Assembly (NCBI RefSeq): GCF_000718305.1
Contig: NZ_JOFQ01000002.1
Span: 574,503-638,502, forward strand
Source of the DNA: Streptomyces niger
Lineage (GTDB): Bacteria > Actinomycetota > Actinomycetes > Streptomycetales > Streptomycetaceae
Direction: 5' to 3'
Length of the DNA: 64,000 nucleotides
The position numbers were made by a program, and so were the translations under genes. The notes below the pieces were generated by a model that was not told the DNA's origin, searched no databases, and saw only the letters and a program-made list of their open reading frames with translations. The first letter of the stretch is position 1; the number at the start of each line of letters is the position of its first letter. Of this stretch, positions 1 through 8,734 are shown piece by piece.

Positions 1-105
1 CACGGCGTGGGGATCGGGCGGGTGTCCAGAGGGGAACGGGCCGGGAAGAGGGATCGGGAGCATCTGCGGAGTCAGAACAGCCCAGCTTCTCCAAGGAGTC
101 CGAAA

Positions 106-267
106 ATGCGCGTCACCTCTGTCGCCGCCACCGTCCTCGCTCTTCTCGGGGGTTTCACGGCCTCTGCCGTCGCCGCCGAAGCGCCGGCGACCGTTCAGCA
201 GTACTCCGTCGCCTCCGCTCCCATGACGGACGTGGCCGTTACCGGGGACAACAACGGCAACGGCTGA
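106..267 (+). CDS. small secreted peptide, unknown function
   Basis: This 53-residue protein starts at an ATG preceded by AAGGAG at a normal distance. I prefer it to the longer reading frame that begins near base 7, whose extra residues look non-coding. Residues 1-26 form a typical Sec signal peptide: Arg near the start, a hydrophobic Ala/Leu/Val core, and an AVAA cleavage site. The mature part is only about 29 residues, with no cysteines, and ends in the Asn/Gly-rich tail TGDNNGNG. I do not recognise a family. A hairpin resembling a terminator follows it. No neighbour suggests that it belongs to the biosynthetic region. Confidence 0.6.
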   Translation: MRVTSVAATVLALLGGFTASAVAAEAPATVQQYSVASAPMTDVAVTGDNNGNG

Positions 268-297
268 GGCCTGCTGACATTCGACACCGCGACGGGC

Positions 298-319
298 GGC
301 GGACCGCGTCCGGTCCGCC
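298..319 (+). terminator. hairpin after the secreted peptide gene
   Basis: A perfect 9-bp inverted repeat (298-306 and 311-319) with a 4-nt loop lies 30 bases after the peptide stop. There is no T-tract, which is usual for GC-rich actinobacterial terminators. The rest of the gap up to the regulator gene at 552 shows no convincing gene. Confidence 0.5.
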
Positions 320-551
320 CTCGCATCGCACCCTTTGATGCACGTCACGCCGTCAAGGCCGAACAGGTGCCGCCCGGTGGGAGTCTCGCGCGATCCGCGA
401 GCGCTGCAGTGAGGCCTGTACCGAGTCCTGCAATGCCTGAGAGCACGATGGTCTCCCTCGAACCGGGGCGTCACGCGTCGTGTGTCGGAGGTGTGGCGGT
501 CCCGTTCACCACAGCGAGGCTTCTGCCCAATTCTTGACCAGGGGGAACACA

Positions 552-1265
552 ATGACGATTCGGGTGCTCATCTGTGACCAGTTGCCCGTCATCGCGGACG
601 GTCTGAAGACCCTCCTCGACGCGGTGTCGGACATCGATGTGATCGGTACGACCCACAACGGCATGGAAGCCATCGTTCTCGTGCGCACCATGCGTCCCGA
701 TGTCGTGGTCACGGACCTGAGCCTCCAGACCATCTCCGGCCTGGAGATGATCCGCAGACTCGACAAGGAGGAGGCACCACCCAACGTCGTCGTGTTCACC
801 GCGTCCGACACCGACAAGACGGTGAGCGATGTGCTGCATGCCGGCGCGAGCTGCCTGCTCGGCAAGGACGCGAGCCCGCAGGAGCTGATCTCCGCGATCC
901 AGGCGGCGGCCGCCGGCCGGACCATGCTCGCGCCCAAGATCGCGGAGCGCCTGGTCTCGTGGTTCCGCGCGCAGCCGGAACCCCAGGAAGCCGAGGCGTG
1001 CCCGGAGGTGACCGAGCTGACCCCGCGGGAACGGGAAGTGACCCGGATGGTGGCGCAGGGCATGTCCACGGAGGAGGTGGCCCGGGAGCTGATCATCGGC
1101 GAAGCCACGGTCCGTACCCACCTCTACCGCGTGCGCACCAAGCTCGGCGTCCGCGACCGCGCCGAGCTGGTGTCACTGGCCTACCGGACCGGCCTCATCC
1201 ACTCGGTCGGGCAGCCCCTCGGCGACGACAGGGTCGCGGCGCCGGTGGGGCTGCGCGCGAGTTGA
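552..1265 (+). CDS. NarL/FixJ-type response regulator (LuxR HTH)
   Basis: This 237-residue two-component response regulator has a receiver domain over residues 1-125 and a LuxR-type helix-turn-helix over about 160-225. The phospho-acceptor Asp sits in VVVTDLSL, and the conserved receiver Lys in LLGKDAS. The DNA-binding domain begins TPREREV and contains the usual VRTHLYRVRTKLGV recognition helix region. The ATG at 552 follows AGGGGGAAC, and upstream in-frame codons lack a ribosome site. No histidine kinase lies beside it, so it is an orphan here. It converges on the acyl-CoA dehydrogenase genes with a 4-bp gap. Being the only transcription factor seen beside the biosynthetic region, it could bind the repeated promoter palindromes described elsewhere, but that is a guess from position. 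Confidence 0.9.
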   Translation: MTIRVLICDQLPVIADGLKTLLDAVSDIDVIGTTHNGMEAIVLVRTMRPDVVVTDLSLQTISGLEMIRRLDKEEAPPNVVVFTASDTDKTVSDVLHAGASCLLGKDASPQELISAIQAAAAGRTMLAPKIAERLVSWFRAQPEPQEAEACPEVTELTPREREVTRMVAQGMSTEEVARELIIGEATVRTHLYRVRTKLGVRDRAELVSLAYRTGLIHSVGQPLGDDRVAAPVGLRAS

Positions 1266-1269
1266 GCCC

Positions 1270-2346
1270 CTACGACCGGGCGACCGACGCCGCGACCGGA
1301 AGCTCCGCGCCGGCCGCGGCGCGCCGGGCTGCCCGGAGCCGGTCGGCGCCGACCAGCCGCCACAGCGCGGCCGGATCGCCGTACCGGGTGGACTCGGCCG
1401 CGGCCAGCCGGAAGTACCGGTGCAGGCCCAGTTCTGCCGTCATGGCGCGCACCCCGCAGCTCTGCATGCTCAGCCGCACCACGTCGCGCGCGGTCTCGGC
1501 GGCCATCGCCAGTGCCGTGGCCGGCAGGCAGCCGACGGCGTCCGGCGCGGAGTCGACCGACCAGGCCCCTCGGTACACCGCGGCCCTGGTCGCGCGCACC
1601 GCCACCATGGCCCGCGCCAGCGGGAACGAGACCGCGGGGAGATCACGCAGCCGGGTGCCGAACTGCCGCCGGAAACCTCCGTACCCCACCGCGATCCGGT
1701 GCGCGCCGTCGGCGATGCCCAGCAGGTAGGCGGCCTGCCGCAGGCGCGCCCTGGCGAGGGGACCGGTGGGTGCGTCATCCAGCGTCCCGACCACGTCCGC
1801 CGGGGTGACCGGCGTGGCCTCGAACCGGACGGCCGGGGGCCAGCACCCGTCGGCCACGGTGACGCCGGCCGCCTCGCGCTCCACCGCGACGAGCACCGGC
1901 TCCTCGCCTGTCCTGGTGGCCACCAGCAGCGGCCCGTGGCCCACGTCGTCGACGGTGACCGTGCCGGTCAGTGTCCAGCCGCCCGCGCGCGGGGTCGCCG
2001 TGACCCCACCGCCGACCGGCAGCGCTTCCAGTCCGGCCGGTGCCGCGCCCGCCGGGCCGCCCAGGTCCGCTGCCAGCGCGTCGGCCCGGTAGGAGTTGCC
2101 GCATGCCGCGCGGCCGAGTTCCTCGCTGACGAGCACGCCGGCCGTCAGGCCGAGGCCGAGGCCGCCGGCGGCGGCCGGCCGTTCGTAGTCGGTCACACCC
2201 AGCGCGTCGAGCACCGCCCGGGTCGGGCCCGCGGGCCCGTCGGTCACCGGTGCGCCGTGCAGGTCCGTCCGGGCGGGGACGCCGGCCAGGCCGGTACGCA
2301 ACGCCTTGCGCAGCCGGCGGGCGAGCGGGTCGGGGGTGAGGTCCAT
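1270..2346 (-). CDS. acyl-CoA dehydrogenase-like flavoprotein, short partner subunit
   Basis: This 358-residue protein has the acyl-CoA dehydrogenase fold but weak family signatures. Its C-terminal half (SMQSCGVRAMTAELGLHRYFR) resembles the second subunit of actinobacterial heteromeric dehydrogenases. It starts at an ATG one base after the stop of the 384-residue dehydrogenase, so the two are translationally linked and probably form an alpha2beta2 enzyme, as known for FadE-type pairs. It ends the minus-strand operon lysX-lysK-NRPS-dehydrogenase-dehydrogenase. In that setting the substrate may be an NRPS-bound or released acyl or aminoacyl group, desaturated at alpha-beta. Substrate and activity cannot be read from the sequence. 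Confidence 0.75.
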   Translation of the reverse strand: MDLTPDPLARRLRKALRTGLAGVPARTDLHGAPVTDGPAGPTRAVLDALGVTDYERPAAAGGLGLGLTAGVLVSEELGRAACGNSYRADALAADLGGPAGAAPAGLEALPVGGGVTATPRAGGWTLTGTVTVDDVGHGPLLVATRTGEEPVLVAVEREAAGVTVADGCWPPAVRFEATPVTPADVVGTLDDAPTGPLARARLRQAAYLLGIADGAHRIAVGYGGFRRQFGTRLRDLPAVSFPLARAMVAVRATRAAVYRGAWSVDSAPDAVGCLPATALAMAAETARDVVRLSMQSCGVRAMTAELGLHRYFRLAAAESTRYGDPAALWRLVGADRLRAARRAAAGAELPVAASVARS

Positions 2347-2347
2347 G

Positions 2348-3502
2348 TCAGTGCTCTTCCTGTCCGATGGAGTCGAACGCGGCGGCCATGATCTGCAGCA
2401 TCACCTCGGAGGTCCCCGCCGACAGCGTGAGCCCGGGCGCCTCCCGGTAGGCGGAGTCCAGGGTCACGGCCGCCCTGGTGCCGTGCGCGCGCTGCTCGGG
2501 GCCGGGGATGTCGGCGGCCCACGCGGCGATGCCCTGGGCGAGTTCGCTGCTGTGGTACTTGGCGACGGCTGCCGAGACCGGGTCGACCCGGTCCGACGCC
2601 AGCCCGGTGAGCACCTCCCAGGCGAGGACGTGGTCGGCCGTGAGCGCGCCGTACCAGCGGCCGATCTGTTCGAGGCGGTCGTCGTGCGGGGAGTCCGGGG
2701 CGCGCTCGATGAGCGCCTCCAGCGCGGCCTCGAACCAGTGCTCCGCCTTGAGGTAGTAGTCGAGCCCGGTGCGTTCGATGGCCAGTGCCTCGTTGAGCAG
2801 CGGCCATCCCTCGTCGCGCGGGCCGAGGAGGTCCTCGCCCGACACCGGGACCGCGTCGAGGTCGACCCGGTGGAAGTGCTCGTCGCCGACGCCGGGGATC
2901 ATCGACACCGTCACACCGGGAGCGCCCATGTCGACCAGGAACAGGCTGATGCCCTGGTACTTCCCGGCGTCCGGCGTCGTACGGGCCGCGCACAGCCCGA
3001 GGTCGACGAAGCGTGTCTTGAGGCTGAACACCTTCGTGCCGGTGATCCGGTAGCCGTCGCCGTCGGGTTCGGCGACGGCCCGCAGCGCGCCGAGGTCCGA
3101 CCCGGCGTCCGGTTCGGTGTAGAGCACCGAGGCGAAGCTCTCCCCGCGGGCGAGCGCGGGCAGGTACCGGCGCTTCTGCTCGTCGCTGCCCGCCATCAGC
3201 AGGAACTGGCCGACGATCTGGATGGTGTTGACGTGGAACGTGTCCGGCACTCCCGCGCGCACCAGTTCCTCGGCGACGATCGCGGCATCGGTCGGCGGGC
3301 GGCCCTCGCCGCCGTACTCGACGGGCCAGTGCACGGCGAGCAGGCCCAGCTTTCCGAGCAGGCGGTAGAGCGGGCGCGCGTCCGGTTCGACACCGTACGC
3401 GCCGGTGGCCTCCGCCGCCGCGGCACGCACCTCGGCGGAGCGCAGCGCCTTGCGCACGTTCGCCCGGAACCGTTGTTGATCCTCGGTGAATCCGAACCGC
3501 AT
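2348..3502 (-). CDS. acyl-CoA dehydrogenase, large partner subunit
   Basis: This 384-residue FAD-dependent acyl-CoA dehydrogenase starts with MRFGFTEDQQRFRANVRKAL, the usual N-terminal helix of the family. It has the FAD-contact region (YTEPDAGSDL, near residues 127-136) and the C-terminal AGTSEVMLQIMA motif. The residue where MCAD-type enzymes carry the catalytic Glu (YEGT) is Ala here, so the base, if any, is elsewhere. The ATG at 3502 has GAGGAG six bases upstream. It lies 10 bases downstream of the NRPS stop and is followed after one base by the shorter dehydrogenase. The pair probably introduces a double bond into the NRPS substrate or a tailoring intermediate; this is inferred from context only. 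Confidence 0.85.
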   Translation of the reverse strand: MRFGFTEDQQRFRANVRKALRSAEVRAAAAEATGAYGVEPDARPLYRLLGKLGLLAVHWPVEYGGEGRPPTDAAIVAEELVRAGVPDTFHVNTIQIVGQFLLMAGSDEQKRRYLPALARGESFASVLYTEPDAGSDLGALRAVAEPDGDGYRITGTKVFSLKTRFVDLGLCAARTTPDAGKYQGISLFLVDMGAPGVTVSMIPGVGDEHFHRVDLDAVPVSGEDLLGPRDEGWPLLNEALAIERTGLDYYLKAEHWFEAALEALIERAPDSPHDDRLEQIGRWYGALTADHVLAWEVLTGLASDRVDPVSAAVAKYHSSELAQGIAAWAADIPGPEQRAHGTRAAVTLDSAYREAPGLTLSAGTSEVMLQIMAAAFDSIGQEEH

Positions 3503-3512
3503 GTACGTCTCC

Positions 3513-6500
3513 TCAGGTGGCGAGCGTCTGCTCGATCGCCGCGACGACCCGGCTCAACGCCGGCTCTGTGAAAAGGGTGTAGTGGTCTCCGGGCACGCTC
3601 TCGGCCCGGAACGGGCCCGTGCACACCGCCCGCCACTGCTCTTCCATGGCGAGGTGGGGCGAGGCGGTGAGCACGGTGACCGGTCCGCCGTACGGGGTCG
3701 GGGGGCGGTACGCCTGCATCGACAGGGCACAGGACCGGAAGGTGGCGAAGCGGGCGGCCAGCTCCTCCTCGGTGAGTTCCAGGTCGACGCCGAGGCGCGT
3801 CAGGGTCTCCCTGACGTCGGCCACGCCGGCGGTCGGGTCGTCGAGGACCGCGTGCACCTCCGGGCCGTCGCGCCCCGTCAGCCGGGCGACGTCGTGCACG
3901 AACCGCTGCCGCACCGTCGGCTCGTCGAGGGGGACGGTGTCCTCGTCGTAGGCGGCGTCCAACAGGACCACCGGCGGGCGCTCCCCGGTCTTCCGCTCGA
4001 TCTGCCGGGCGACCTCGAAGGCGAGCACGCCGCCGTAGGACCAGCCGGCCAGGCAGCACGACTCCGGCAGGCCGCTCTCGATCAGGGACTGCGCGATCCG
4101 GGCGGCGGTCGCCGCCATCCCGTCCTGCGGAGCGACGGCGGCATCGCGGGGATCGGCGGCGAAGCCGGTCACCCCGATGTCCTCGCGCAACGCCCTGACC
4201 AGCGGGATGTAGCAGAACAGCGCGCCGCCCGAGGGGTGCAGCAGGATCGCCTGCGCCGGACCCGACGCGCGCATCACCACCGGCGCGCGGTCGTCGCCCG
4301 GCGCGGGGGTCCGGGTGGTCTCCCGTCCGGACAGGCTCTCCAGCGCATCGAGCGGGTCGTCCTCGTCGCGCCGTGCGGCGCGGGCGGTGTCGATGGTGGC
4401 GGCCAGGTGGGCGACGGTGGGCGAGACGAAGAAGTCGCCGAGCGCGATCTCCACCCCGAACCTGCGGTGGATCGCCGACATCAGCTGGACGGCCTGGAGA
4501 CTGTTGCCGCCCGCCAGGAAGAAGTCGTCGTGCACGCCGAGCCGGTCGTCGCGCAGCAGGGGAGCGAGCACGTCGCGCAGCAGCCGGCGCTCCGTCGCGG
4601 TGAGCGACTCGTCGTGGTGCCCGTCGCCCGCCCGGCTCACGTCCGGCGCGGGCAGGCGACGCCGGTCGACCTTGCCGCTGCTGGTGAGCGGGAGCTCGTC
4701 GAGGACCACGAAGTACGACGGGATCATGTACGACGGCAGGAGCGTGCCGAGATGCTCGCGCACCGCCGGCACCTGCTGCTCGGCGATGCCGGTCAGGTAG
4801 CCGACCAGGTGCTTGTCGCCGTTGTCGTCGGCCCACGCCTGTACGCTGACCGGCCCGATGCCGTCGAAGCCGGTCAACGCCGACTCCACCTCGCCCAGTT
4901 CGATCCGCAGCCCGCGGATCTTGACCTGCTGGTCGATCCGGCCGAGGAAGACCAGCCGCCCGTCCGCCAGCCGTTTCACCAGATCCCCGGTCCGGTACAG
5001 CCGCCCACCGGGCGCGGTGCCGAACGGGTCGGCGACGAACTTCTCCGCGGTCAGCTCGTCCCGGCCGAGGTAGCCGCGCGCCAGCCCGGCACCGCCGATC
5101 ACCAGCTCGCCGGGCACGCCGACCGGCACCTGGCGCAGGTCGCGGTCCAGCACGTGCGCCACGTGGTTGGTCATGGGCAGGCCGATCGGCGGCGAGGCGT
5201 CCCAGGTGCCCGGGCACTCCTCCACGATCATCGTCACGGTGCACTCGGTGGGCCCGTAGCCGTTGAACAGCCGCCGGCCGGGGTTCCACCGGTTCACCAG
5301 CTCACCGCTGAAGGCCTCGCCGCCGACGAACGCGATCCGCAGGTCGGCGAACTTCTCGGGCGCCAGCAGCGGCATCACGGTGGGCGGCAGGTCGATGACG
5401 GTGATGCCGGCCCGTTCCATCAGCGACTGGAGCCGGTCGATGGACAGCCGTTCGTCGTCGGTCGCCAGGCACAGGCGTGCCCCGGTCAGCAGCGCCGAGA
5501 ACGTCTCGAAGACGGAGACGTCGAAGGTCACCGACGCGAATCCGAGCACCCGGTCGGCCGGGGTCAGGTCGAACAGGTCCCGCGTGGAGTCGATGAAGTT
5601 GACCACGCCGCGGTGTTCGAGCAGCACGCCCTTCGGCTTGCCGGTGCTGCCGGAGGTGTAGATGACGTACGCGACGTCACCGGGCTGCGCGGCGAGCGGG
5701 GGATTGTGGTCGGGCAGTGCCGCCAGTTCCGCGCGGACGTCGTCCAGCGTGATGACGGGCGTGGCGACCTCGCTCACCGCCTTGTCGGCCTCGGCGTGGG
5801 CGATCACCACCCGCACCTCCGCGTCGGCGGCGATCTCCGCGACCCGCCCGGGGGGATGTGTCGGGTCGAGCGGCACGTAGGCCGCGCCGGCCTTCAGCAC
5901 CGCGAGGATCGAGGCCGGCACGTCCGCGTTCCGGCGCAGGCACAGGCCGACCCGCGCGCCCGGCTCGACGCCGCGCTCGCGCAGCAGGGCGGCGAGCCGG
6001 TTCGCCCGGGCGTTGAGCTCGGCGTACGTGGTCTCGACGCCGGCGACGACGACCGCCACGCTGTCCGGGGCCTCCCGGACGCGCGCCTCGAACTCCGCCA
6101 CGATCGTGGATTCGCGTATCGGCCGGACCGGCCCGCTGCCGACCTCGGCCAGGAACGCCTTGTCCGCCGGGCTCAGTACCTCGGCGGCGGACAGCGGAGC
6201 GTCCGGAGCGGCGGTCAGGGTGTGCAACAGTCCGTCGTAGTGCCGGGCGAACCGGGCGATGCTCTCGGCGTCGAACAGGTCGGTGTTGTACTCGATGGCG
6301 AGGAGCGCGTCGGCGCCGGGAGCCGCCTGCTCCGCCAGGTTCCAGCTCATGTCGAACCGGGAGGTGCGGGTCCGGACGTCCTCCCGCGAGGCGGCGACGC
6401 CGGGGAAGTCGGTCGTGGTGGCGGCGCTCTGCACGCCGAAGGCGATCTGGAAGAGCGGGGAGCGGGACGGGTCGAGGACCGGGTCCACCGCCTCGACCAG

Positions 6501-7613
6501 CTTGTCGAACGGCAGGCCGCCCTGCGCGTACGCCTCGGACGAGACCCGCTTGACCCGTTGGACCAGCTCGCGGAAGGTCGGGTCGCCGGTCAGGTCGGCG
6601 CGCAGCACCCGTACGTCGGTGAAGAGGCCGAGCACCGAGGACAGGGAGTCGTACCGCCGGTGCGCGTCCGGCGAGCCGATCACCAGGTCGGCCAGGCCGG
6701 AGTAGCGGTGCAGCAGGGTGAAGAACGCGGCGACGAGGACGTCGGACGGGTTCGCGCCCTCCTCCCGGGCCAGTTCCCTCGCCCGCGCCAGGGCGCCGTG
6801 GTCCACGGCGAAGCTGCCGCTGTCGCCGGCGAAGGTCCGTGCCTCGCCGCGCGGCCGGTCGGTCGGGAACTCCAGCACCTCGGCGCCCGCCAGCTTGTCC
6901 CGCCAGTAGGCGGCGCGCTCGTCCAGGTCGCCGCTGCCGAGCCGGTCGCGCTCCCACACCGCGTGGTCCGGGTACTGCACGGGCAGGTCGGGCAGCCGTG
7001 GTGCGTCGCCGTCGCGCGCGGCACGGTAGAACTCGGCGAGGTCACGCACCAGCACCTCGCGCGACCGGTCGTCGCAGACGACGGTGGGGACGTCGAGCAG
7101 GAACAGGTGATCCTCCGACGCCACCCTGACCAGCGCCGCGCGCCACATCGGCGTCCGGCTCAGGTCGAACGGCTCGGCGGCCCGTTGCTCGACCAGTGCC
7201 CGCGCGGCGGCCAGCCGCTGTTCGTGGTCGTCGCCCGCCGCCTCGATCACCGGCAGCTCGACCGGGACCTCGGTGGCGACGACCTGCATCGGGCCGCCCT
7301 CGCGCGGCACGATCGCGGTGCGCAGCGCCTCGTGCCGGGCCACGACGGAGGCCAGCGCCGAGCGCAGCGCGTCCGCGTCCAGTGCACCCTGCAGACGCAG
7401 GCACAGCGGAGTACCGGAGGCGGGGCCGTCCGGCGTCGGGTGGTCGAAGAACCGGAGGGTCTGCTGCGCGTGCGACAGCGGCGTCGGGCCCGTGTCACCG
7501 CGCGATGTGGGGCCTCGCCCCGCCACGGCTTCCGCGTGCTCCCGCAGCCGGGTGAGGAACTGCGTACGACGCTGTGCGGGCAGCGCGGCGAGGCGCTGGG
7601 TCAGGTCGGTCAC
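3513..7613 (-). CDS. single-module NRPS, C*-A-T-TE
   Basis: This 1366-residue nonribosomal peptide synthetase has the order condensation (about 25-470), adenylation (490-980), thiolation (1005-1075) and thioesterase (1120-1366). Adenylation core motifs are intact (YVIYTSGSTG, FNGYGPTE, GRIDQQVKIRG). Pocket residues read roughly D-V-F-D-F-G-G-V-T, with Asp235 kept for an alpha-amino acid; I do not recognise the code. The carrier Ser is in LAGGNSL. The thioesterase has GWSYGG and a late GDHYTLF histidine. The condensation active-site motif HHxxxDG reads PTVVCDD, so both histidines are gone and normal amide formation is unlikely. The GTG start overlaps the lysK stop. The thioesterase suggests release of a one-residue product or transfer to a partner. 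Confidence 0.93.
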   Translation of the reverse strand: MTDLTQRLAALPAQRRTQFLTRLREHAEAVAGRGPTSRGDTGPTPLSHAQQTLRFFDHPTPDGPASGTPLCLRLQGALDADALRSALASVVARHEALRTAIVPREGGPMQVVATEVPVELPVIEAAGDDHEQRLAAARALVEQRAAEPFDLSRTPMWRAALVRVASEDHLFLLDVPTVVCDDRSREVLVRDLAEFYRAARDGDAPRLPDLPVQYPDHAVWERDRLGSGDLDERAAYWRDKLAGAEVLEFPTDRPRGEARTFAGDSGSFAVDHGALARARELAREEGANPSDVLVAAFFTLLHRYSGLADLVIGSPDAHRRYDSLSSVLGLFTDVRVLRADLTGDPTFRELVQRVKRVSSEAYAQGGLPFDKLVEAVDPVLDPSRSPLFQIAFGVQSAATTTDFPGVAASREDVRTRTSRFDMSWNLAEQAAPGADALLAIEYNTDLFDAESIARFARHYDGLLHTLTAAPDAPLSAAEVLSPADKAFLAEVGSGPVRPIRESTIVAEFEARVREAPDSVAVVVAGVETTYAELNARANRLAALLRERGVEPGARVGLCLRRNADVPASILAVLKAGAAYVPLDPTHPPGRVAEIAADAEVRVVIAHAEADKAVSEVATPVITLDDVRAELAALPDHNPPLAAQPGDVAYVIYTSGSTGKPKGVLLEHRGVVNFIDSTRDLFDLTPADRVLGFASVTFDVSVFETFSALLTGARLCLATDDERLSIDRLQSLMERAGITVIDLPPTVMPLLAPEKFADLRIAFVGGEAFSGELVNRWNPGRRLFNGYGPTECTVTMIVEECPGTWDASPPIGLPMTNHVAHVLDRDLRQVPVGVPGELVIGGAGLARGYLGRDELTAEKFVADPFGTAPGGRLYRTGDLVKRLADGRLVFLGRIDQQVKIRGLRIELGEVESALTGFDGIGPVSVQAWADDNGDKHLVGYLTGIAEQQVPAVREHLGTLLPSYMIPSYFVVLDELPLTSSGKVDRRRLPAPDVSRAGDGHHDESLTATERRLLRDVLAPLLRDDRLGVHDDFFLAGGNSLQAVQLMSAIHRRFGVEIALGDFFVSPTVAHLAATIDTARAARRDEDDPLDALESLSGRETTRTPAPGDDRAPVVMRASGPAQAILLHPSGGALFCYIPLVRALREDIGVTGFAADPRDAAVAPQDGMAATAARIAQSLIESGLPESCCLAGWSYGGVLAFEVARQIERKTGERPPVVLLDAAYDEDTVPLDEPTVRQRFVHDVARLTGRDGPEVHAVLDDPTAGVADVRETLTRLGVDLELTEEELAARFATFRSCALSMQAYRPPTPYGGPVTVLTASPHLAMEEQWRAVCTGPFRAESVPGDHYTLFTEPALSRVVAAIEQTLAT

Positions 7614-8734
7614 CGGAGGCTCCTCACGGGCAGCGGCGCGGCGCTCGCCGGGGCGTCCGCGCGCACGGGCAGGTGCGCCAACTCCGAGAGCGCCTGGGTC
7701 AGCACGTCGATGCCGCGCAGGTAGTCCGACAGCACGATGTGCTCGTCATCGGCGTGGTCGAGGCTGCTGTCGCCCGGGCCGTAGGTCGCCATCGGGATGT
7801 CCCAGACCTCGGCGAGGGTGTTCATGTCCGAGGTGGCCGTCTTGACCACGAGACGCGGCCGGGCGTGCAGCTGCCGGATGCCGGACACCAGCGCGCGCAC
7901 CGCGGGGTCGGCCCGGCCCACCCGGCAGGCCGCCACCGAGTTCAACACGTCGAGGTCGCCGGCCGGCAGTCGGTCACGCAACCCGTTCACCAGCGCCTCG
8001 ACGTCGAACCCCGGGGGGATGCGGATGCTGAGGTCCGCCGTCGCCGTGGTCAGATCGCCGTTGAGCTGGCACAGGGTCGCGCCGGGCCGGTCGAACACGG
8101 CGTGGCTCGCGTCCGGCCCGAGCAGCTCGACCAGCGCGTCCCAGCAGGCGACGGCCAGTTCGGAGGCCTTCGGCACCGGGTTGCTCGGGTGGGTGGCCGG
8201 ACACTTGACGGTGTAGCGGAGGTCCAGCTTGCCCTTGTAGCCGAGCACCACGCTCGACCAGCCGCTCGGTTCGCCGATGATCAGCGCGTCCGGCCGGGCG
8301 TGGGTGGCGCGGATCGCCATCGCGCCACGCGAGCGCGGGGTCTCCTCCTCGACGACGCCGACCACCACGATCCGGCCGGGGAAGTCCACCGCGCCGGCCG
8401 CGGCACAGATCATCGCCGCGAGCGGTCCCTTCGCGTCCACCGCGCCGCGGCCGTAGAGCCGGCCGTCCTCGGAGCGGACCGGGAAATGGCCCGAGACGGT
8501 GTCCATGTGCCCCAGCAACATCACGGTCGGGCCGGCGCCGCGCTCGATCACGCCGATCACATTGCCCACGCCGTCGATGTGCGCATCGAAGCCCAGACCC
8601 GTCATTGCTTCGACCAAATAGTCCGCCAGCGCGCGCTCTTGATAGGACGAGGAGGGGATCTCCAGCATCTCGCGCAGCAGTCCGGCGGCGTACGTCTCGG
8701 TGACGTTGCCCGAAGAAGTGAACGCCCAATTCAT
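7610..8734 (-). CDS. lysK: LysK-like M20 hydrolase that frees the product from LysW
   Basis: This 374-residue M20-family metallohydrolase belongs to the ArgE/DapE/LysK type. Metal-ligand motifs are visible: GHMDT near residue 95, GRGAVDAKG near 115 and EEETPRS near 150. In AmCP pathways LysK cleaves the isopeptide bond between the LysW C-terminal Glu and the finished amino acid. Its stop overlaps the NRPS start (GTGA), and its start overlaps the lysX stop (ATGA), so it is tightly coupled to both. Together with the separate LysW, X, Y and Z homologues, this makes release of a LysW-bound intermediate the clear reading, rather than general peptide or succinyl-diaminopimelate hydrolysis. Confidence 0.88.
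   Translation of the reverse strand: MNWAFTSSGNVTETYAAGLLREMLEIPSSSYQERALADYLVEAMTGLGFDAHIDGVGNVIGVIERGAGPTVMLLGHMDTVSGHFPVRSEDGRLYGRGAVDAKGPLAAMICAAAGAVDFPGRIVVVGVVEEETPRSRGAMAIRATHARPDALIIGEPSGWSSVVLGYKGKLDLRYTVKCPATHPSNPVPKASELAVACWDALVELLGPDASHAVFDRPGATLCQLNGDLTTATADLSIRIPPGFDVEALVNGLRDRLPAGDLDVLNSVAACRVGRADPAVRALVSGIRQLHARPRLVVKTATSDMNTLAEVWDIPMATYGPGDSSLDHADDEHIVLSDYLRGIDVLTQALSELAHLPVRADAPASAAPLPVRSLR

Noticed and set aside
3486..7724. Very long open frame of about 1412 codons on the plus strand
   Set aside because: It lies antisense to the NRPS with all core motifs on the minus strand. Its translation is Arg/Gly/His-rich low complexity, typical of a high-GC shadow frame.
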